Positions 26,886-36,236 of a DNA stretch of 64,000 nucleotides are shown piece after piece. The DNA is from Parabacteroides sp. ZJ-118 (lineage in GTDB: Bacteria > Bacteroidota > Bacteroidia > Bacteroidales > Tannerellaceae), in assembly GCF_011038785.1 (NCBI RefSeq), contig NZ_JAAKDT010000002.1:62001-126000 (forward strand), written 5' to 3'. The translations under genes were made by a program, and so were the position numbers. The first letter of the stretch is position 1; each line of letters starts with the position of its first letter. The notes beneath the pieces were generated by a model. The model did not search any database. It had not been told where the DNA came from and worked only from the letters and a program-made list of their open reading frames with translations.

Positions 26886-28232
26886 CTACTTGGCTGCCAC
26901 ATTCCACCCGGAAAGAATGCCTCCGTAGAAGTAGAAATCTACGCGGAACGTCTTTCCGGTGTTCAGCTCTTTCACCTCGTAGTATTTCGTGGCACCTCGC
27001 TCTTTTACCAATTTGTAATCGGCGATGTTCGGGATGGGTACGTTGGCGAGCTCCTTGATCTTCGCGTTTATCCGATTCAAGATATCCATGTTCTCGAAAG
27101 GATTCGTTACTCGGGTGCTCTTGGATAAAGCCGGATTCAGTCCATTGTTCTCGGCACGGACCGCACGGACACTATCCGCGTAGGCCTTGAACATCGCACG
27201 GCTTTCCGGAGTCCGTAAAGCCGATACGGTAAAGATGGAGATTCCTTCCGCCCCATGATTTAGCGCGGCGTCCATGCTGGCTTGCATATCGTCTGAAACC
27301 ATCAAGCCGCAGTAAAGCGTAGTTCCCGGGTTCTTGTCTCGAACATCCTCGATCATACAGTCTGAGATAAAACTAATATCTTCTGTGTAGAAGTTGTGGT
27401 ACACCATAGGGAAGACAATATCCAGGTCCCATTTTCCCCAGTCCTGACGAACCATTTGGGAAGCCATCTTGGGGGTCGGGAAAGGAGAGGCCGCCATTTT
27501 CTTCCCATGAGCGTGAACCGCGTCGGCGATCATATTGGCAACCTCGGTAATCTGGTCACAACGGAATTGGAGCCATTTCTCGTCTCGCGAGGGATCTTCT
27601 TGTTCTCTGGGATCATATCCGTAGGCGGCCTTGAACTTCTCGATCATAGCCGGGTGATAGCCAAAATCCCATTGCGGGTATTCCTGGTCTTGCACGATAC
27701 CGTACTTCGGCCAAAGGGTAGTCGGCAGGATAACGTCTACGAGACGGTGGTAATCGATAGCGATGCCGTTCAAGCCTTCGACCTCGCAGTAGGCCTCTAT
27801 TTTCTTCTTGATAAACTCCCGTACCTCTGGTAAGGCGGGGCACATAAATTTGTAGTAATCCACGTAAGCGGTCGTATCAGCCAAGCTTTGTCCGTTACGG
27901 TTTACGCTGAACCATTCGGGATGTTCTTTTAAGATAGCGTCCCGGTCATGTTCCGGATTCATCGTCCATAACCAAGCGTAGACCTCTATCCCATGTTTCC
28001 GGGCGATGGGAATAGCGGCCCGATAATCATCCGGGGTAGGGGCGTTTAGCATGACACCGTCTATCCCTGCCTCCTGCATGATCGTACAGATGGAGTCAAA
28101 ATTCATTCCGGGTCGGTAATCCTGCCAAGTCCAGAACATCGGATAAGCATCCTTCGCGTCATTTCCCGGGGAACTGCAAGCACCTGCGCAACAAGCCACC
28201 AGGAACAATACCAAATAATTTATGTGTCTCAT
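26886..28232 (-). CDS. Glycoside-hydrolase-like TIM-barrel lipoprotein (GHL10/DUF187 type)
   Basis: The ATG at 28232 gives 448 aa with a lipobox (AGAC, Cys19). The fold is the TIM barrel of the GHL10 type: FWTWQDYRPGMNFDSI, IEVYAWLWTMNPEHD, the acid-bearing LNGIAIDYHRL (candidate catalytic Asp), and WDLDIVFPMVYHNFY. A small C-terminal beta domain follows. Relatives are called putative glycosyl hydrolases acting on peptidoglycan-like or host glycans, but substrates are mostly unproven. It is transcribed alone, convergent with the MG2 gene (10-bp gap). Confidence 0.75.
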   Translation of the reverse strand: MRHINYLVLFLVACCAGACSSPGNDAKDAYPMFWTWQDYRPGMNFDSICTIMQEAGIDGVMLNAPTPDDYRAAIPIARKHGIEVYAWLWTMNPEHDRDAILKEHPEWFSVNRNGQSLADTTAYVDYYKFMCPALPEVREFIKKKIEAYCEVEGLNGIAIDYHRLVDVILPTTLWPKYGIVQDQEYPQWDFGYHPAMIEKFKAAYGYDPREQEDPSRDEKWLQFRCDQITEVANMIADAVHAHGKKMAASPFPTPKMASQMVRQDWGKWDLDIVFPMVYHNFYTEDISFISDCMIEDVRDKNPGTTLYCGLMVSDDMQASMDAALNHGAEGISIFTVSALRTPESRAMFKAYADSVRAVRAENNGLNPALSKSTRVTNPFENMDILNRINAKIKELANVPIPNIADYKLVKERGATKYYEVKELNTGKTFRVDFYFYGGILSGWNVAAK

Positions 28233-28315
28233 ACGTTTAATGAATTTGATTAACGATTTACCCGTCAAAGATACGTATTCCTGTTTAATGCCGCTCTTTT
28301 TTCAGCTTTGTTACG

Positions 28316-29332
28316 CTAAGATCTTGTCCGGCTGTATGCGTATAGGATTTTCCCTTTTCCATTCATTAGGTAGAAGGATAACTTGCCGTCCTCCAGGCTG
28401 ACGACCGTGAATCCGGCCTCCGGGCTGCAGAACTGCGTGCCCTCGATAGCCTTTACCTTACGGGGCAGGGAGCCGGACGAGTTGACCAGATAGTCTACCT
28501 CGCTGCCGGCCGGCCGGATGTGCTGGAAGTTGTGGATATGGCCGCAAAAGTAGATGTCGACCCCGTACTTGTCCAACAGCGGTTCCAGGTACTTACGCAT
28601 ATCCGCGCGTTCGCTCTCCTCCTTCGGTGTATCGGCGTAGACGGGATGGTGGCCGATCACGATCTTCCATTCCTCCGTGGAAGCGGCCAGCGTCTGTTCG
28701 ATCCATCGCAGCTGTGCTTCCCGGTCCTGCTTGCCGGCGTCGGGATATTTCGCCGTATCGTTCCGGTATTTGTCGATCAAGGGCGAGGTGTCGATAAACA
28801 GCAGCAGGGCCTTCTCGTTCTCGCCCGCCTCCACCACTTTGGCATAATAGCGGGAAGGGGCGATCCAACGGCGGCTTTTCTTGCTATAATCCAATACCGC
28901 CTGCGTGTTGCCGCGATACTCATGGTTGCCGCAGACGGCGTACCACTCCAGCATCAGTTCGGGATGGCTGTAGACAAGCTCGTAGTTGGTCATCCACAGC
29001 GGATCGTCGACACTGGCCACCCCCTCGAAATGGTGGGTGTCTCCTGCGGCGGCGATGAATTCGATATCGATCTTTTCCGCCAAGTTGCCCATCAGCTCGG
29101 CGATCGTCTTCTGCTCGTAATAGCCGTTCCGCCCCAGGTCGCTGACCAGGTAGAAATTCTTGCTCTTCTCCGATACGGGCGGAATGTCGAATGCTTTCCC
29201 GGTCGGGGCGGGGGCGGCCATGGCCGTTCCCGTCCCCGGTATCTCTTTCTGCTTGCCGTCGGGCGCGCAGCCCCCGAGAAGGGAGGCGGCAAACAGCGCC
29301 GACAGGGCTTGCAAATAGTGTCTTCTATTCAT
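28316..29332 (-). CDS. Calcineurin-like metallophosphoesterase lipoprotein (acid-phosphatase type)
   Basis: The 338-aa lipoprotein (LGGC, Cys22) carries all five metallophosphoesterase motifs: VSDLGRNG, AAGDTHHFEG, CGNHEYRG, IGHHPVYAD and CGHIHNFQH. The order DxG / GD / GNHE / VxxH / GHxH is that of purple acid phosphatases. It would hydrolyse phosphate monoesters with a di-metal centre in the periplasm or on the surface. It is the last of three genes on the minus strand (10 bp after the beta-helix lipoprotein), so it likely releases phosphate or an alcohol for the receptor of the same operon. Confidence 0.85.
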   Translation of the reverse strand: MNRRHYLQALSALFAASLLGGCAPDGKQKEIPGTGTAMAAPAPTGKAFDIPPVSEKSKNFYLVSDLGRNGYYEQKTIAELMGNLAEKIDIEFIAAAGDTHHFEGVASVDDPLWMTNYELVYSHPELMLEWYAVCGNHEYRGNTQAVLDYSKKSRRWIAPSRYYAKVVEAGENEKALLLFIDTSPLIDKYRNDTAKYPDAGKQDREAQLRWIEQTLAASTEEWKIVIGHHPVYADTPKEESERADMRKYLEPLLDKYGVDIYFCGHIHNFQHIRPAGSEVDYLVNSSGSLPRKVKAIEGTQFCSPEAGFTVVSLEDGKLSFYLMNGKGKILYAYSRTRS

Positions 29333-29342
29333 CGCGCCGCTC

Positions 29343-30746
29343 CTATTTTAAACCGAAGGCTCCGAATTGCGCTATCACCGCCGGCGAACGGTAAGTGGCC
29401 CCGTTTACGGAAAGCCCGCCGGTTGAGAAGAAGGGCGCCAGGTTAGCCTCTGTCCCGCTATTCGCTCCTGTCAATGCCGGAGAGCCGGATTTGACATGAA
29501 AATCCCATCCCTCGTCATACGCATATTCGGTCAAACCTACCTCGTTGACCGGGAAGTTGACGAACAGCGGATCCTTCAGATCCTTCTCGGTGGCGATCAG
29601 GCTGTGCACATCCACCGCAGCGGTGTTGTAATTCTTATGCTCGTAGTTATACCCGGCCCAAGCGTATGCGACGCCGCTCTCCTCTTCATATACGATATCG
29701 CTTTTCTGGCTGCCGGAGGCATACAGGTTATAATCGATCACCGACTGGTCGCAATAGCCCTCTTCGGGGTTGTTCGGTGTCTTGTATTTTGGGGTCATGG
29801 CACGGAACTTGCAGTTCACGATCAGGTTGTTGAATACATTCGCCAGCGCGTTCTTCTCCACATAGATGCTGCCGCCCTTCTCGCCGTCGCGGCGCCAGCC
29901 GGCGTTGATGATCGTATTGTTGTAGGCCTGTACCTTCGCCTGGCCGCGCGTCTCACTCTGCCCGGAGCTGGAGAGCTTCAATCCGTTGGTGTTCGGGCTG
30001 AACATGAGGTTGCCGGCGACGTCCACCGTGCATCCTGCCTTTACATTGACCGCTTCCGCCCCGTCGTAGCCGTTGGCGGCAAACCTGTTGCCGGCGATGA
30101 TGGCCTGGCCACCCATCAGGTAGATGCCGTCCGACCAGCCATTGCGGAGGATGGAGTTGGTGATGACATATTTTCCCTTGATATTGTTGGTCGTGATCTG
30201 CGGATAGGCGTCGTCACCGGCCGTGTACACCCCGTTGGCGGCAGCCGGAGAACCCTCCACCACCTGTCCACCCGTATATTCGATGATGGTATGGTCGATC
30301 AACATCTCCTCGCAACTGCTCGAGGCGACGATGCCGCCCCACAAGCCCGCGAACGTATTCGCCTTCGTGCGGTCCTCCTCCGCCACGGAGAAAAGGACGG
30401 GGTTCTCGGCCGTCCCCTTGCAGTAGAGGTTGCCGTCTACCGTGAACTCGACAGGGACATGGTTGGCGCCTACCCCTTTGTCGTCAAAGATAACCTGCAC
30501 CCCCTCCTCTATGGTCAGGGACTTCCCGGCAGGAACGGTGATGTGGCCGGATACCCAGATGATGGAATTGGCCTTCCACGTCCCCTCGACAGCTCCCTCT
30601 ACCGTCTCTGTCTCCGTTCCCGTTCCCGTTCCCGGCTCTTCGTTTTCACCCTGGTTATTACCCGGATTGATAGGATCGTCGTCGCCACAAGCCGCCAACG
30701 TCATGGCCATGATGGCTGCGCCCGCTAATAATGCATTGATTCTCAT
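29343..30746 (-). CDS. Right-handed beta-helix lipoprotein
   Basis: This is a 467-aa lipoprotein (LAAC, Cys20) followed by GDDDPINPG, an acidic surface-export signal, and a Glu/Thr/Gly linker (GTGTGTETETVEG). The body has the regular rungs of a pectate-lyase-like parallel beta-helix: GKYVITNSILRNGWSDGIYL, QAIIAGNRFAANGYDGAEAV, AYNNTIINAG, NVFNNLIVNCKF. Catalytic residues cannot be assigned, so binding and cleavage are both possible. It sits 42 bp after a TonB-dependent receptor and 10 bp before a phosphatase, as a surface partner would. Confidence 0.78.
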   Translation of the reverse strand: MRINALLAGAAIMAMTLAACGDDDPINPGNNQGENEEPGTGTGTETETVEGAVEGTWKANSIIWVSGHITVPAGKSLTIEEGVQVIFDDKGVGANHVPVEFTVDGNLYCKGTAENPVLFSVAEEDRTKANTFAGLWGGIVASSSCEEMLIDHTIIEYTGGQVVEGSPAAANGVYTAGDDAYPQITTNNIKGKYVITNSILRNGWSDGIYLMGGQAIIAGNRFAANGYDGAEAVNVKAGCTVDVAGNLMFSPNTNGLKLSSSGQSETRGQAKVQAYNNTIINAGWRRDGEKGGSIYVEKNALANVFNNLIVNCKFRAMTPKYKTPNNPEEGYCDQSVIDYNLYASGSQKSDIVYEEESGVAYAWAGYNYEHKNYNTAAVDVHSLIATEKDLKDPLFVNFPVNEVGLTEYAYDEGWDFHVKSGSPALTGANSGTEANLAPFFSTGGLSVNGATYRSPAVIAQFGAFGLK

Positions 30747-30788
30747 AAAATAGATGCTTAGTGTGAATATTAATGTAAATTGCTATGT

Positions 30789-33452
30789 TCAAAGTTTATA
30801 CCGGATGCCGAGCAGGAAGGATTGCCCGTTCCACTCTTTCCGTTCGATCACGTTCCCGTCCTTCCGGTCCGAATCCACGTTCTCCGTGTGCGGCCCTTTC
30901 TGGATGTAGCGCAAGAGCGGGATATCCAACAGGTTGGAGGCCTTGCCGAAGATGCAGATGCCGTTCTTGAAGCTTTTCTCGATCGAAGCATCCAGTTGGA
31001 GGTACCCGTCCTCCCATAGATCATCATCCAGCCAGTTGGAGATGTCGCTCAGCCGCTTCCCCGTGTAGCCGGCAGAGAGCTGGCCCTCCCAGCCGTGCCT
31101 TGCCTCCTTGAGAAGCAGGGAGAGGTTCGCCACATGGGCGGCCTGCCCGAACAGCGGACGGGACTGGCGCGCCGACTTTACCTCCGATCCCTCCATGATA
31201 CGCTTGTCTGTCGTGATCCTCGAGTGCGTATAGGTGTAGTTCGCCTTCAAGCCGAACCAGCTGAAGTATTTCATCACATCCACCTCCACCCCAAGGTTCT
31301 TGGCGTCGCCGAAGTTCATCGGTTTGTAATAGGTATCCTGCCCCTCGTTCAGCAACCCGTACTCGATCGGGTCCTGGATGTTCTTGTAGAACAGACCGAC
31401 CATGAACTGCTCGGAAGAGCGGGGGAAGAACTCGTAGCGCAGGTCGATGTTGTCGGCGACCGTATGCTTCAGGTCCGGATTCCCCTTCTCCTTATAGTCC
31501 TCATTGATGATGCTGTAAGGCACGATCTCGAAGAAGCTCGGGCGATTGATGGCCCGGGTGTAGGAGAGACGCAAGTTGGCGTCCCGGTGGACAGCGTATT
31601 TGGCATGGAAGCTGGGCAACACATCCGTATAGACCTGGTTGCCTTCCGGATCGACGTCGCGGGGGAATTTTAGCACATACCCTTGGTTCGTATGCTCGAT
31701 ACGCGCCCCGGCGATCAGTTCCCATCGCTCCAAGGTGTACTTCACCATCCCATATCCGGCACCGATCTTCTCCGTCGCGTCGTAGTTCAGCGGGTCTCCG
31801 ATGTTGCCGTAGGGGCGGGGGACGAACAGGATCTCGTCGAAATTGAACCAATCCTGATTGATATATTGCGGATCTTTGGCGCCGGTAGCCGAGTTGAACG
31901 TGTATTCATTGAAGAAGCTGTCACGCCGCTTGTCCCGGTACACCCCTCCGGCCGAGAAATTCAGGGTCGCCCCGCCCTCCAGCCTCAGCTTGTATGACAG
32001 GCCGACATATCCGGCCTTGTCCCTATCCGAGTTATGCTCCCAACGGCGTTTGGCGGCATCCGTGGTAGAGACGTGAGAGCCCAGAAGATAGATCTCTGCG
32101 TTATCGGGCGTCTCGCTGAAGGCCTTGGACAGGACAGCCGACCAGCTCAACCGCAACGCGCCGCCGGGCAGGAACAGATGTTCTCCCTTTAAGGTCGAGT
32201 TGATGATGTACTGATGGTTCCAACGCATACGGACCGCCCGCTCCTTCTCATCTTCCCTGTCGCGCACCTCGGCCTCGCTCATATCCATATAGCCGTTATA
32301 CCACGTCAGCTTATGGCGCTCGTTCAAGGAGTAATCCAGTTTGGCATGCACGCCGATACGCGTCTGCTCCGATGAGTAATTACGGTATTCGATCCCGTCG
32401 TGGGTGGTTCCCGGTTGATAATACAGCTGGCTCTCTTTTCCGCGGTGGGTATTCAGGAAACTCCCTGCCAGCATGACGCCCAGTTGATCCCCGAAGAAGC
32501 GGTCGCCATACGAAAGCCCCGCCATCAGGTCCGGCAGCGGCTTCTTCCATTTCATCCGCAGGTTGGATGTTGTGAAATCGTCCATCGTCACTTTGTAATC
32601 CTCCGGTTTTCCCAATGCCTCGTAGGGGGATTCTTTTACGATATCGCCCCGGTTGAACGACTGGAAATCCCGGTCGAAATACATCGCGTTATAACCGGTA
32701 GAGAGGTTGGCGGTGAATTGGCGTTCGGAAGGGGCGTCTTTCATGACCAGATTGACAGCGCCACCGATGCCGTCTCCCTCCATATCCGCCGTCAAGGATT
32801 TGGTCACCTCCAGGCGATCCAGCATTTCGGAGGGGAAGATGTCCAGCGGCACGAAACGGTTCTTGTTATCGGGGCTCGGAATCTTCACGCCGTTTATCAA
32901 CGTATAATTATACCGCTTGTCCATCCCCCGCAAGATGGCATACTGGCCCTCTCCGCTGCTGTTCCGCTCGACCGTCACGCCGGACATGCGCCGGATCACA
33001 TGGGCGACCGTAATATCCGGCGACAGCTCGATCGCTTTCGCGCTCATGACGTTCACCACGTTCATCGCCTGCTTCTCGATCCCGCGGGCGCCGGCTTCCG
33101 TACGTCCCGGATTGGACGCGATGACGGTCACCCCTTCCAGGCTCACCGCCGAAGGCTGCATGTTGAACCGCACCTCCCCGGCGGACAGCGCGTTCACTCG
33201 CAGCTCCTGTGTCTCATAGCTGATATAGCTGCATACCAGCGTGACCGCCTTCCCTTCCGGCACCTCTTTCAAGACAAAAGAACCGTCCAGCCCGACAGTC
33301 GTTCCTATCGCCGGATGTTCCTTCACATACACGGCAGCGCCGATCAGCTCTTCGCCTGTCCGTGCGTCCTTTACCCGGCCCTTCACGGTCGCGGCGGTCA
33401 GGCAAGCGGCCGGGGCCAACGCCAGGAATAAAACAAGTGCTAATTGCTTCAT
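30789..33452 (-). CDS. TonB-dependent receptor with CarbopepD domain
   Basis: The 887-aa protein has a signal peptide (MKQLALVLFLALAPAACLTA) and a carboxypeptidase-regulatory-like domain (about 22-105, VKGRVKDARTGEELIGAAVYV). The plug has the motifs YAILRGMDKRYNYTLINGV and MEGDGIGGAVNLVMKD, and the barrel ends in SFLLGIRYKL. It belongs to the large single-receptor class without a SusD partner. It leads an operon with a beta-helix lipoprotein and a metallophosphoesterase, so the ligand may be a phosphorylated compound; this is an inference. GC-rich codon use resembles the 21.7-26.9 kb cluster. Confidence 0.88.
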   Translation of the reverse strand: MKQLALVLFLALAPAACLTAATVKGRVKDARTGEELIGAAVYVKEHPAIGTTVGLDGSFVLKEVPEGKAVTLVCSYISYETQELRVNALSAGEVRFNMQPSAVSLEGVTVIASNPGRTEAGARGIEKQAMNVVNVMSAKAIELSPDITVAHVIRRMSGVTVERNSSGEGQYAILRGMDKRYNYTLINGVKIPSPDNKNRFVPLDIFPSEMLDRLEVTKSLTADMEGDGIGGAVNLVMKDAPSERQFTANLSTGYNAMYFDRDFQSFNRGDIVKESPYEALGKPEDYKVTMDDFTTSNLRMKWKKPLPDLMAGLSYGDRFFGDQLGVMLAGSFLNTHRGKESQLYYQPGTTHDGIEYRNYSSEQTRIGVHAKLDYSLNERHKLTWYNGYMDMSEAEVRDREDEKERAVRMRWNHQYIINSTLKGEHLFLPGGALRLSWSAVLSKAFSETPDNAEIYLLGSHVSTTDAAKRRWEHNSDRDKAGYVGLSYKLRLEGGATLNFSAGGVYRDKRRDSFFNEYTFNSATGAKDPQYINQDWFNFDEILFVPRPYGNIGDPLNYDATEKIGAGYGMVKYTLERWELIAGARIEHTNQGYVLKFPRDVDPEGNQVYTDVLPSFHAKYAVHRDANLRLSYTRAINRPSFFEIVPYSIINEDYKEKGNPDLKHTVADNIDLRYEFFPRSSEQFMVGLFYKNIQDPIEYGLLNEGQDTYYKPMNFGDAKNLGVEVDVMKYFSWFGLKANYTYTHSRITTDKRIMEGSEVKSARQSRPLFGQAAHVANLSLLLKEARHGWEGQLSAGYTGKRLSDISNWLDDDLWEDGYLQLDASIEKSFKNGICIFGKASNLLDIPLLRYIQKGPHTENVDSDRKDGNVIERKEWNGQSFLLGIRYKL

Positions 33453-33611
33453 CGTTTGTTCTCTCTTTTCCGCCGCGAAAGTAGAGGGAGCGAATAACAG
33501 CTACACTTCATTTTCTTTACAATTATGTTACGGGGAGGGAACGCGGAAGAGGCGGAGAAAATAAGTCGTATCTTTTCTGATCCCGCTAGCCTATAAATCG
33601 AGATTTATATC

Positions 33612-33619
33612 TAAATTTG
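33612..33619 (+). promoter_or_regulatory. -7 element of trpS
   Basis: TAAATTTG matches TAnnTTTG and lies 30 bp before the trpS ATG, leaving a short leader. The -33 box is not clear. Confidence 0.5.
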
Positions 33620-33649
33620 CCGCCACTTGAAAACTAAAATTAACAAGAC

Positions 33650-34702
33650 ATGGAAACAGTAGTAAGTGGAATCAGACCGACAGGTAATCTGCATCTAGGC
33701 AATTACTTTGGCGCGGTAAAGAGTTTCTTGCAGATGCAAGATGCGTATAATTGCTTCTTCTTTATCGCTGATTGGCACTCGTTGACTACTCACCCGCATC
33801 CTGACAACATACGGAATAGCGTAAAGACGATCCTCTCGGAATATCTGGCCTGCGGTATCGATCCGGAGAAAGCTACCGTTTATATCCAGAGCGATGTGCC
33901 GGAGGTGGTAGAGTTGTACCTGTATTTGAATATGAACGCCGGTATCGGCGAGTTGATGCGTACGGCCTCCTTCAAGGATAAGGCCCGTCAGCAGTTGCAT
34001 ATCAGCCGGGAAGGATGTGAGGGCGATGTGGAGCAAGCGATTTTTAACGAAGGTAATAAACATAGCGTAAGCGCTGGTCTGCTGACGTATCCGACCTTGA
34101 TGGCCGCCGATATTATTATCCATAAGGCGTTGAAGGTCCCTGTAGGTAAGGATCAGGAGCAGAACATGGAAATGGCCCGTCGTTTCGCCCGTCGTTTCAA
34201 TTCCACGTATGGCGTGGATTTCTTCCCGGAACCCGCGTCGTTCCATTTGGGCGATAAGTCCGTGAAGGTGCCGGGCTTGGATGGCTCCGGCAAGATGGGG
34301 AAGAGTGAGGGTAATGCGATCTACTTGATAGACGATGAGAAAACAATCAAGAAGAAGGTTATGAAAGCGGTTTCCGACGCAGGCCCGACCGAGCCGAATA
34401 GCGTGAAGCCCGGGCCGATCGCCAATTTATTCACGATGATGGAAATTGTCTCGGAGAAAGAGACCTATGATTTCTTCAATGCGAAATACAACAATTGCGA
34501 GATCCGTTACGGTGATATGAAAAAGCAGTTGGCCGAGGATATCAATGCATTCTGCGCTCCGATCCGCGAGCGTATCGCGGATATGGGCGCCAATACGGAA
34601 TATCTGGACAAGGTAGCCCGTATGGGTGCAGAGAAAGCGCGCGAGAGCGCTTCGAAGACTTTGAATGAGGTACGCCGGATTATCGGTTTTCGTCCGTATT
34701 GA
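33650..34702 (+). CDS. trpS: Tryptophanyl-tRNA synthetase
   Basis: The 350-aa class I synthetase has the HIGH-type signature TGNLHLGNY (His15-Asn18) and the KMSKS-type loop GKMGKSEGN near residue 214. The Trp-pocket segment MAADIIIHKALKVPVGKDQEQNMEMAR is present. Length and motif spacing are normal for bacterial TrpRS. It charges tRNA-Trp in the cytoplasm. The gene is monocistronic, with its own promoter and a strong terminator. Confidence 0.97.
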   Translation: METVVSGIRPTGNLHLGNYFGAVKSFLQMQDAYNCFFFIADWHSLTTHPHPDNIRNSVKTILSEYLACGIDPEKATVYIQSDVPEVVELYLYLNMNAGIGELMRTASFKDKARQQLHISREGCEGDVEQAIFNEGNKHSVSAGLLTYPTLMAADIIIHKALKVPVGKDQEQNMEMARRFARRFNSTYGVDFFPEPASFHLGDKSVKVPGLDGSGKMGKSEGNAIYLIDDEKTIKKKVMKAVSDAGPTEPNSVKPGPIANLFTMMEIVSEKETYDFFNAKYNNCEIRYGDMKKQLAEDINAFCAPIRERIADMGANTEYLDKVARMGAEKARESASKTLNEVRRIIGFRPY

Positions 34703-34725
34703 TACTCATTAATTCGTAATAAGAA

Positions 34726-34766
34726 AAAGCGTTTAGGAATAAAGCCCCTAAACGCTTTCTTTTTAT
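34726..34766 (+). terminator. Intrinsic terminator of trpS
   Basis: AAAGCGTTTAGG (34726-34737) pairs perfectly with CCTAAACGCTTT (34747-34758) across a 9-nt loop, and a T-rich tail follows. Confidence 0.9.
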
Positions 34767-34853
34767 TAAAACCATTATAAAGAAACTGAAAAGCGATTTC
34801 GTTAAAAAGAAAAGGTTGTTACTTCGCGGCGAATTGTTACAGACAACAAACGT

Positions 34854-35366
34854 ATGGCTGCTATCACCACCCAAGAGTTTGAATATCATTTCAAGAGTTT
34901 ATATAAGCCCTTGTGTTTATTCGCGCTTCGTTATACCGATCAGGTAGACGATGCCGAGGATATCGTGCAACAGGCCTTCGCGGATGTGTGGGATAAGAAC
35001 CGGGCCGGTAATGTGATCGGGAACCTCAAGGCGTATTTATATCAAACGGTGAGGAACCGTTCTCTTTCATTTACCTCGCAGTCGGTAAGCGTTGAGGTTA
35101 CCGAGCAGTTACCCGACGTAGAAGATACCTCGGAAGAGGAAGACATCCTGCGATCGGAGCGTGACGCCCGCCTGTGGGACGCTATCGATCGGCTACCTCC
35201 CGAACGGAAGAAGATCTTCCTGCTATCCAAACGGGATGGCTTGAAATACCAAGAGATCGCGGAGGAATTGAATCTGTCGGTAAAGACGGTTGAGAACCAG
35301 ATGAGCAAGGCATTGAAAGCTTTGCGAGAGACCGTTATCCGTGTCTATATGTTCTTTTTCGGATAA
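34854..35366 (+). CDS. ECF RNA polymerase sigma factor (Bacteroidetes family)
   Basis: The 170-aa protein has sigma region 2 (YTDQVDDAEDIVQQAFADVW) and region 4 (LPPERKKIFLLSKRDGLKYQEIAEELNLSVKTVENQMSKALKAL), with the short acidic linker usual in the ECF group paired with FecR. It leads a plus-strand cluster: beta-barrel protein, 57-aa lipoprotein, FecR anti-sigma, STN receptor and DUF4249 lipoprotein. The expected circuit is ligand binding at the receptor, STN contact with FecR, and sigma release to transcribe the receptor genes. Confidence 0.93.
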   Translation: MAAITTQEFEYHFKSLYKPLCLFALRYTDQVDDAEDIVQQAFADVWDKNRAGNVIGNLKAYLYQTVRNRSLSFTSQSVSVEVTEQLPDVEDTSEEEDILRSERDARLWDAIDRLPPERKKIFLLSKRDGLKYQEIAEELNLSVKTVENQMSKALKALRETVIRVYMFFFG

Positions 35367-35454
35367 ATTTCATGGAAAGGAATGGGGGTTTTTCATGTAT
35401 CTCTGTCTTAGAGATAAAGGTTACTTGTTTATTTCACTAAAGCATGGAGAGTGT

Positions 35455-36222
35455 ATGAGGAAGTTGGTGGTGTTTGTGATGTTGATGACGTGTGCGATCT
35501 CGACCCAAGCGCGATGGAAAGTGACTCCGGAAGCCGGTATGAACGTGACAAAGTATAAGGGAGATGTCGCCAAGGTGGGCTTTAAGGCTGGGGCCGCGGT
35601 CTCTTATGCATTCAGATCGGGCTGGTTCTCGCTTCAATCCGGTTTGTATTATGTGCGACGGGGGAAGGGGCTGTCCTCTTGGGGTGAGATTTATGGAACG
35701 GCTGAGAACTTATACGGAGATAGAGTAAGCATGAGTCTGTTTCTCGATCCTTCGTCTAGTGATCTGAATAATATGGGTCCTAATATTTATGATACGGAGG
35801 ATTTTGATGTAGAAGGTATAAGGTATCGCAGCCAGAAGGAACACCGTGAATATATCCAATTACCGATCTTGGCCCGTTTTGATTGGCAGGCAATTAAGGA
35901 TGTTCGGTTACATTTGGCGGTCGGTCCCTATTTGGCGGTCGGCTTGGGAGGAAATACTACGTATGGAGAGAAAGATTATCCCTTGGGGGGAAGGTTACCT
36001 TACAATAAGGAATTGTCATGGAATCCATTTAATCCCGGCCAAGGATACGCGGTGGTGCCTCGTTTTGACTGGGGAGCTACCATAGAGGCTGGCATAGAGG
36101 TGAAACGGGTCGCTTTCAAGATTGGCTATGATCTTGGAGCAGGTAATCGATACGAGGGATATGCTTATCACATAGACCTGAACTATCATACGGCTAGTTT
36201 TACCTTGGGATATACATTTTAA
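35455..36222 (+). CDS. PorT-like outer-membrane beta-barrel protein
   Basis: The ATG at 35455 is chosen because GGAGAG precedes it and a signal peptide follows (MRKLVVFVMLMTCAISTQA); the frame is open upstream without initiation signals. The 255-aa product is an eight-strand-type barrel: VTPEAGMNVTKYKGD, FSLQSGLYYVRRGKG, EYIQLPILARFDWQ, VRLHLAVGPYLAVGLGG, ending in TASFTLGYTF. Insertion of a barrel gene between a sigma factor and its FecR is unusual. The 15-nt start context GGAGAGTGTATGAGG is identical to that of the barrel gene starting at 42022 on the other strand. Confidence 0.78.
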   Translation: MRKLVVFVMLMTCAISTQARWKVTPEAGMNVTKYKGDVAKVGFKAGAAVSYAFRSGWFSLQSGLYYVRRGKGLSSWGEIYGTAENLYGDRVSMSLFLDPSSSDLNNMGPNIYDTEDFDVEGIRYRSQKEHREYIQLPILARFDWQAIKDVRLHLAVGPYLAVGLGGNTTYGEKDYPLGGRLPYNKELSWNPFNPGQGYAVVPRFDWGATIEAGIEVKRVAFKIGYDLGAGNRYEGYAYHIDLNYHTASFTLGYTF

Positions 36223-36236
36223 AAAGCGAAAATAGC

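Noticed and set aside
29496-30728. 410-codon plus-strand open frame opposite the beta-helix gene
   Set aside because: Antisense shadow of a repeat-rich GC-rich gene; no family motif or ribosome site.
32400-33431. 343-codon plus-strand open frame opposite the CarbopepD receptor
   Set aside because: Shadow frame; His/Arg-rich and without signal peptide or domain.
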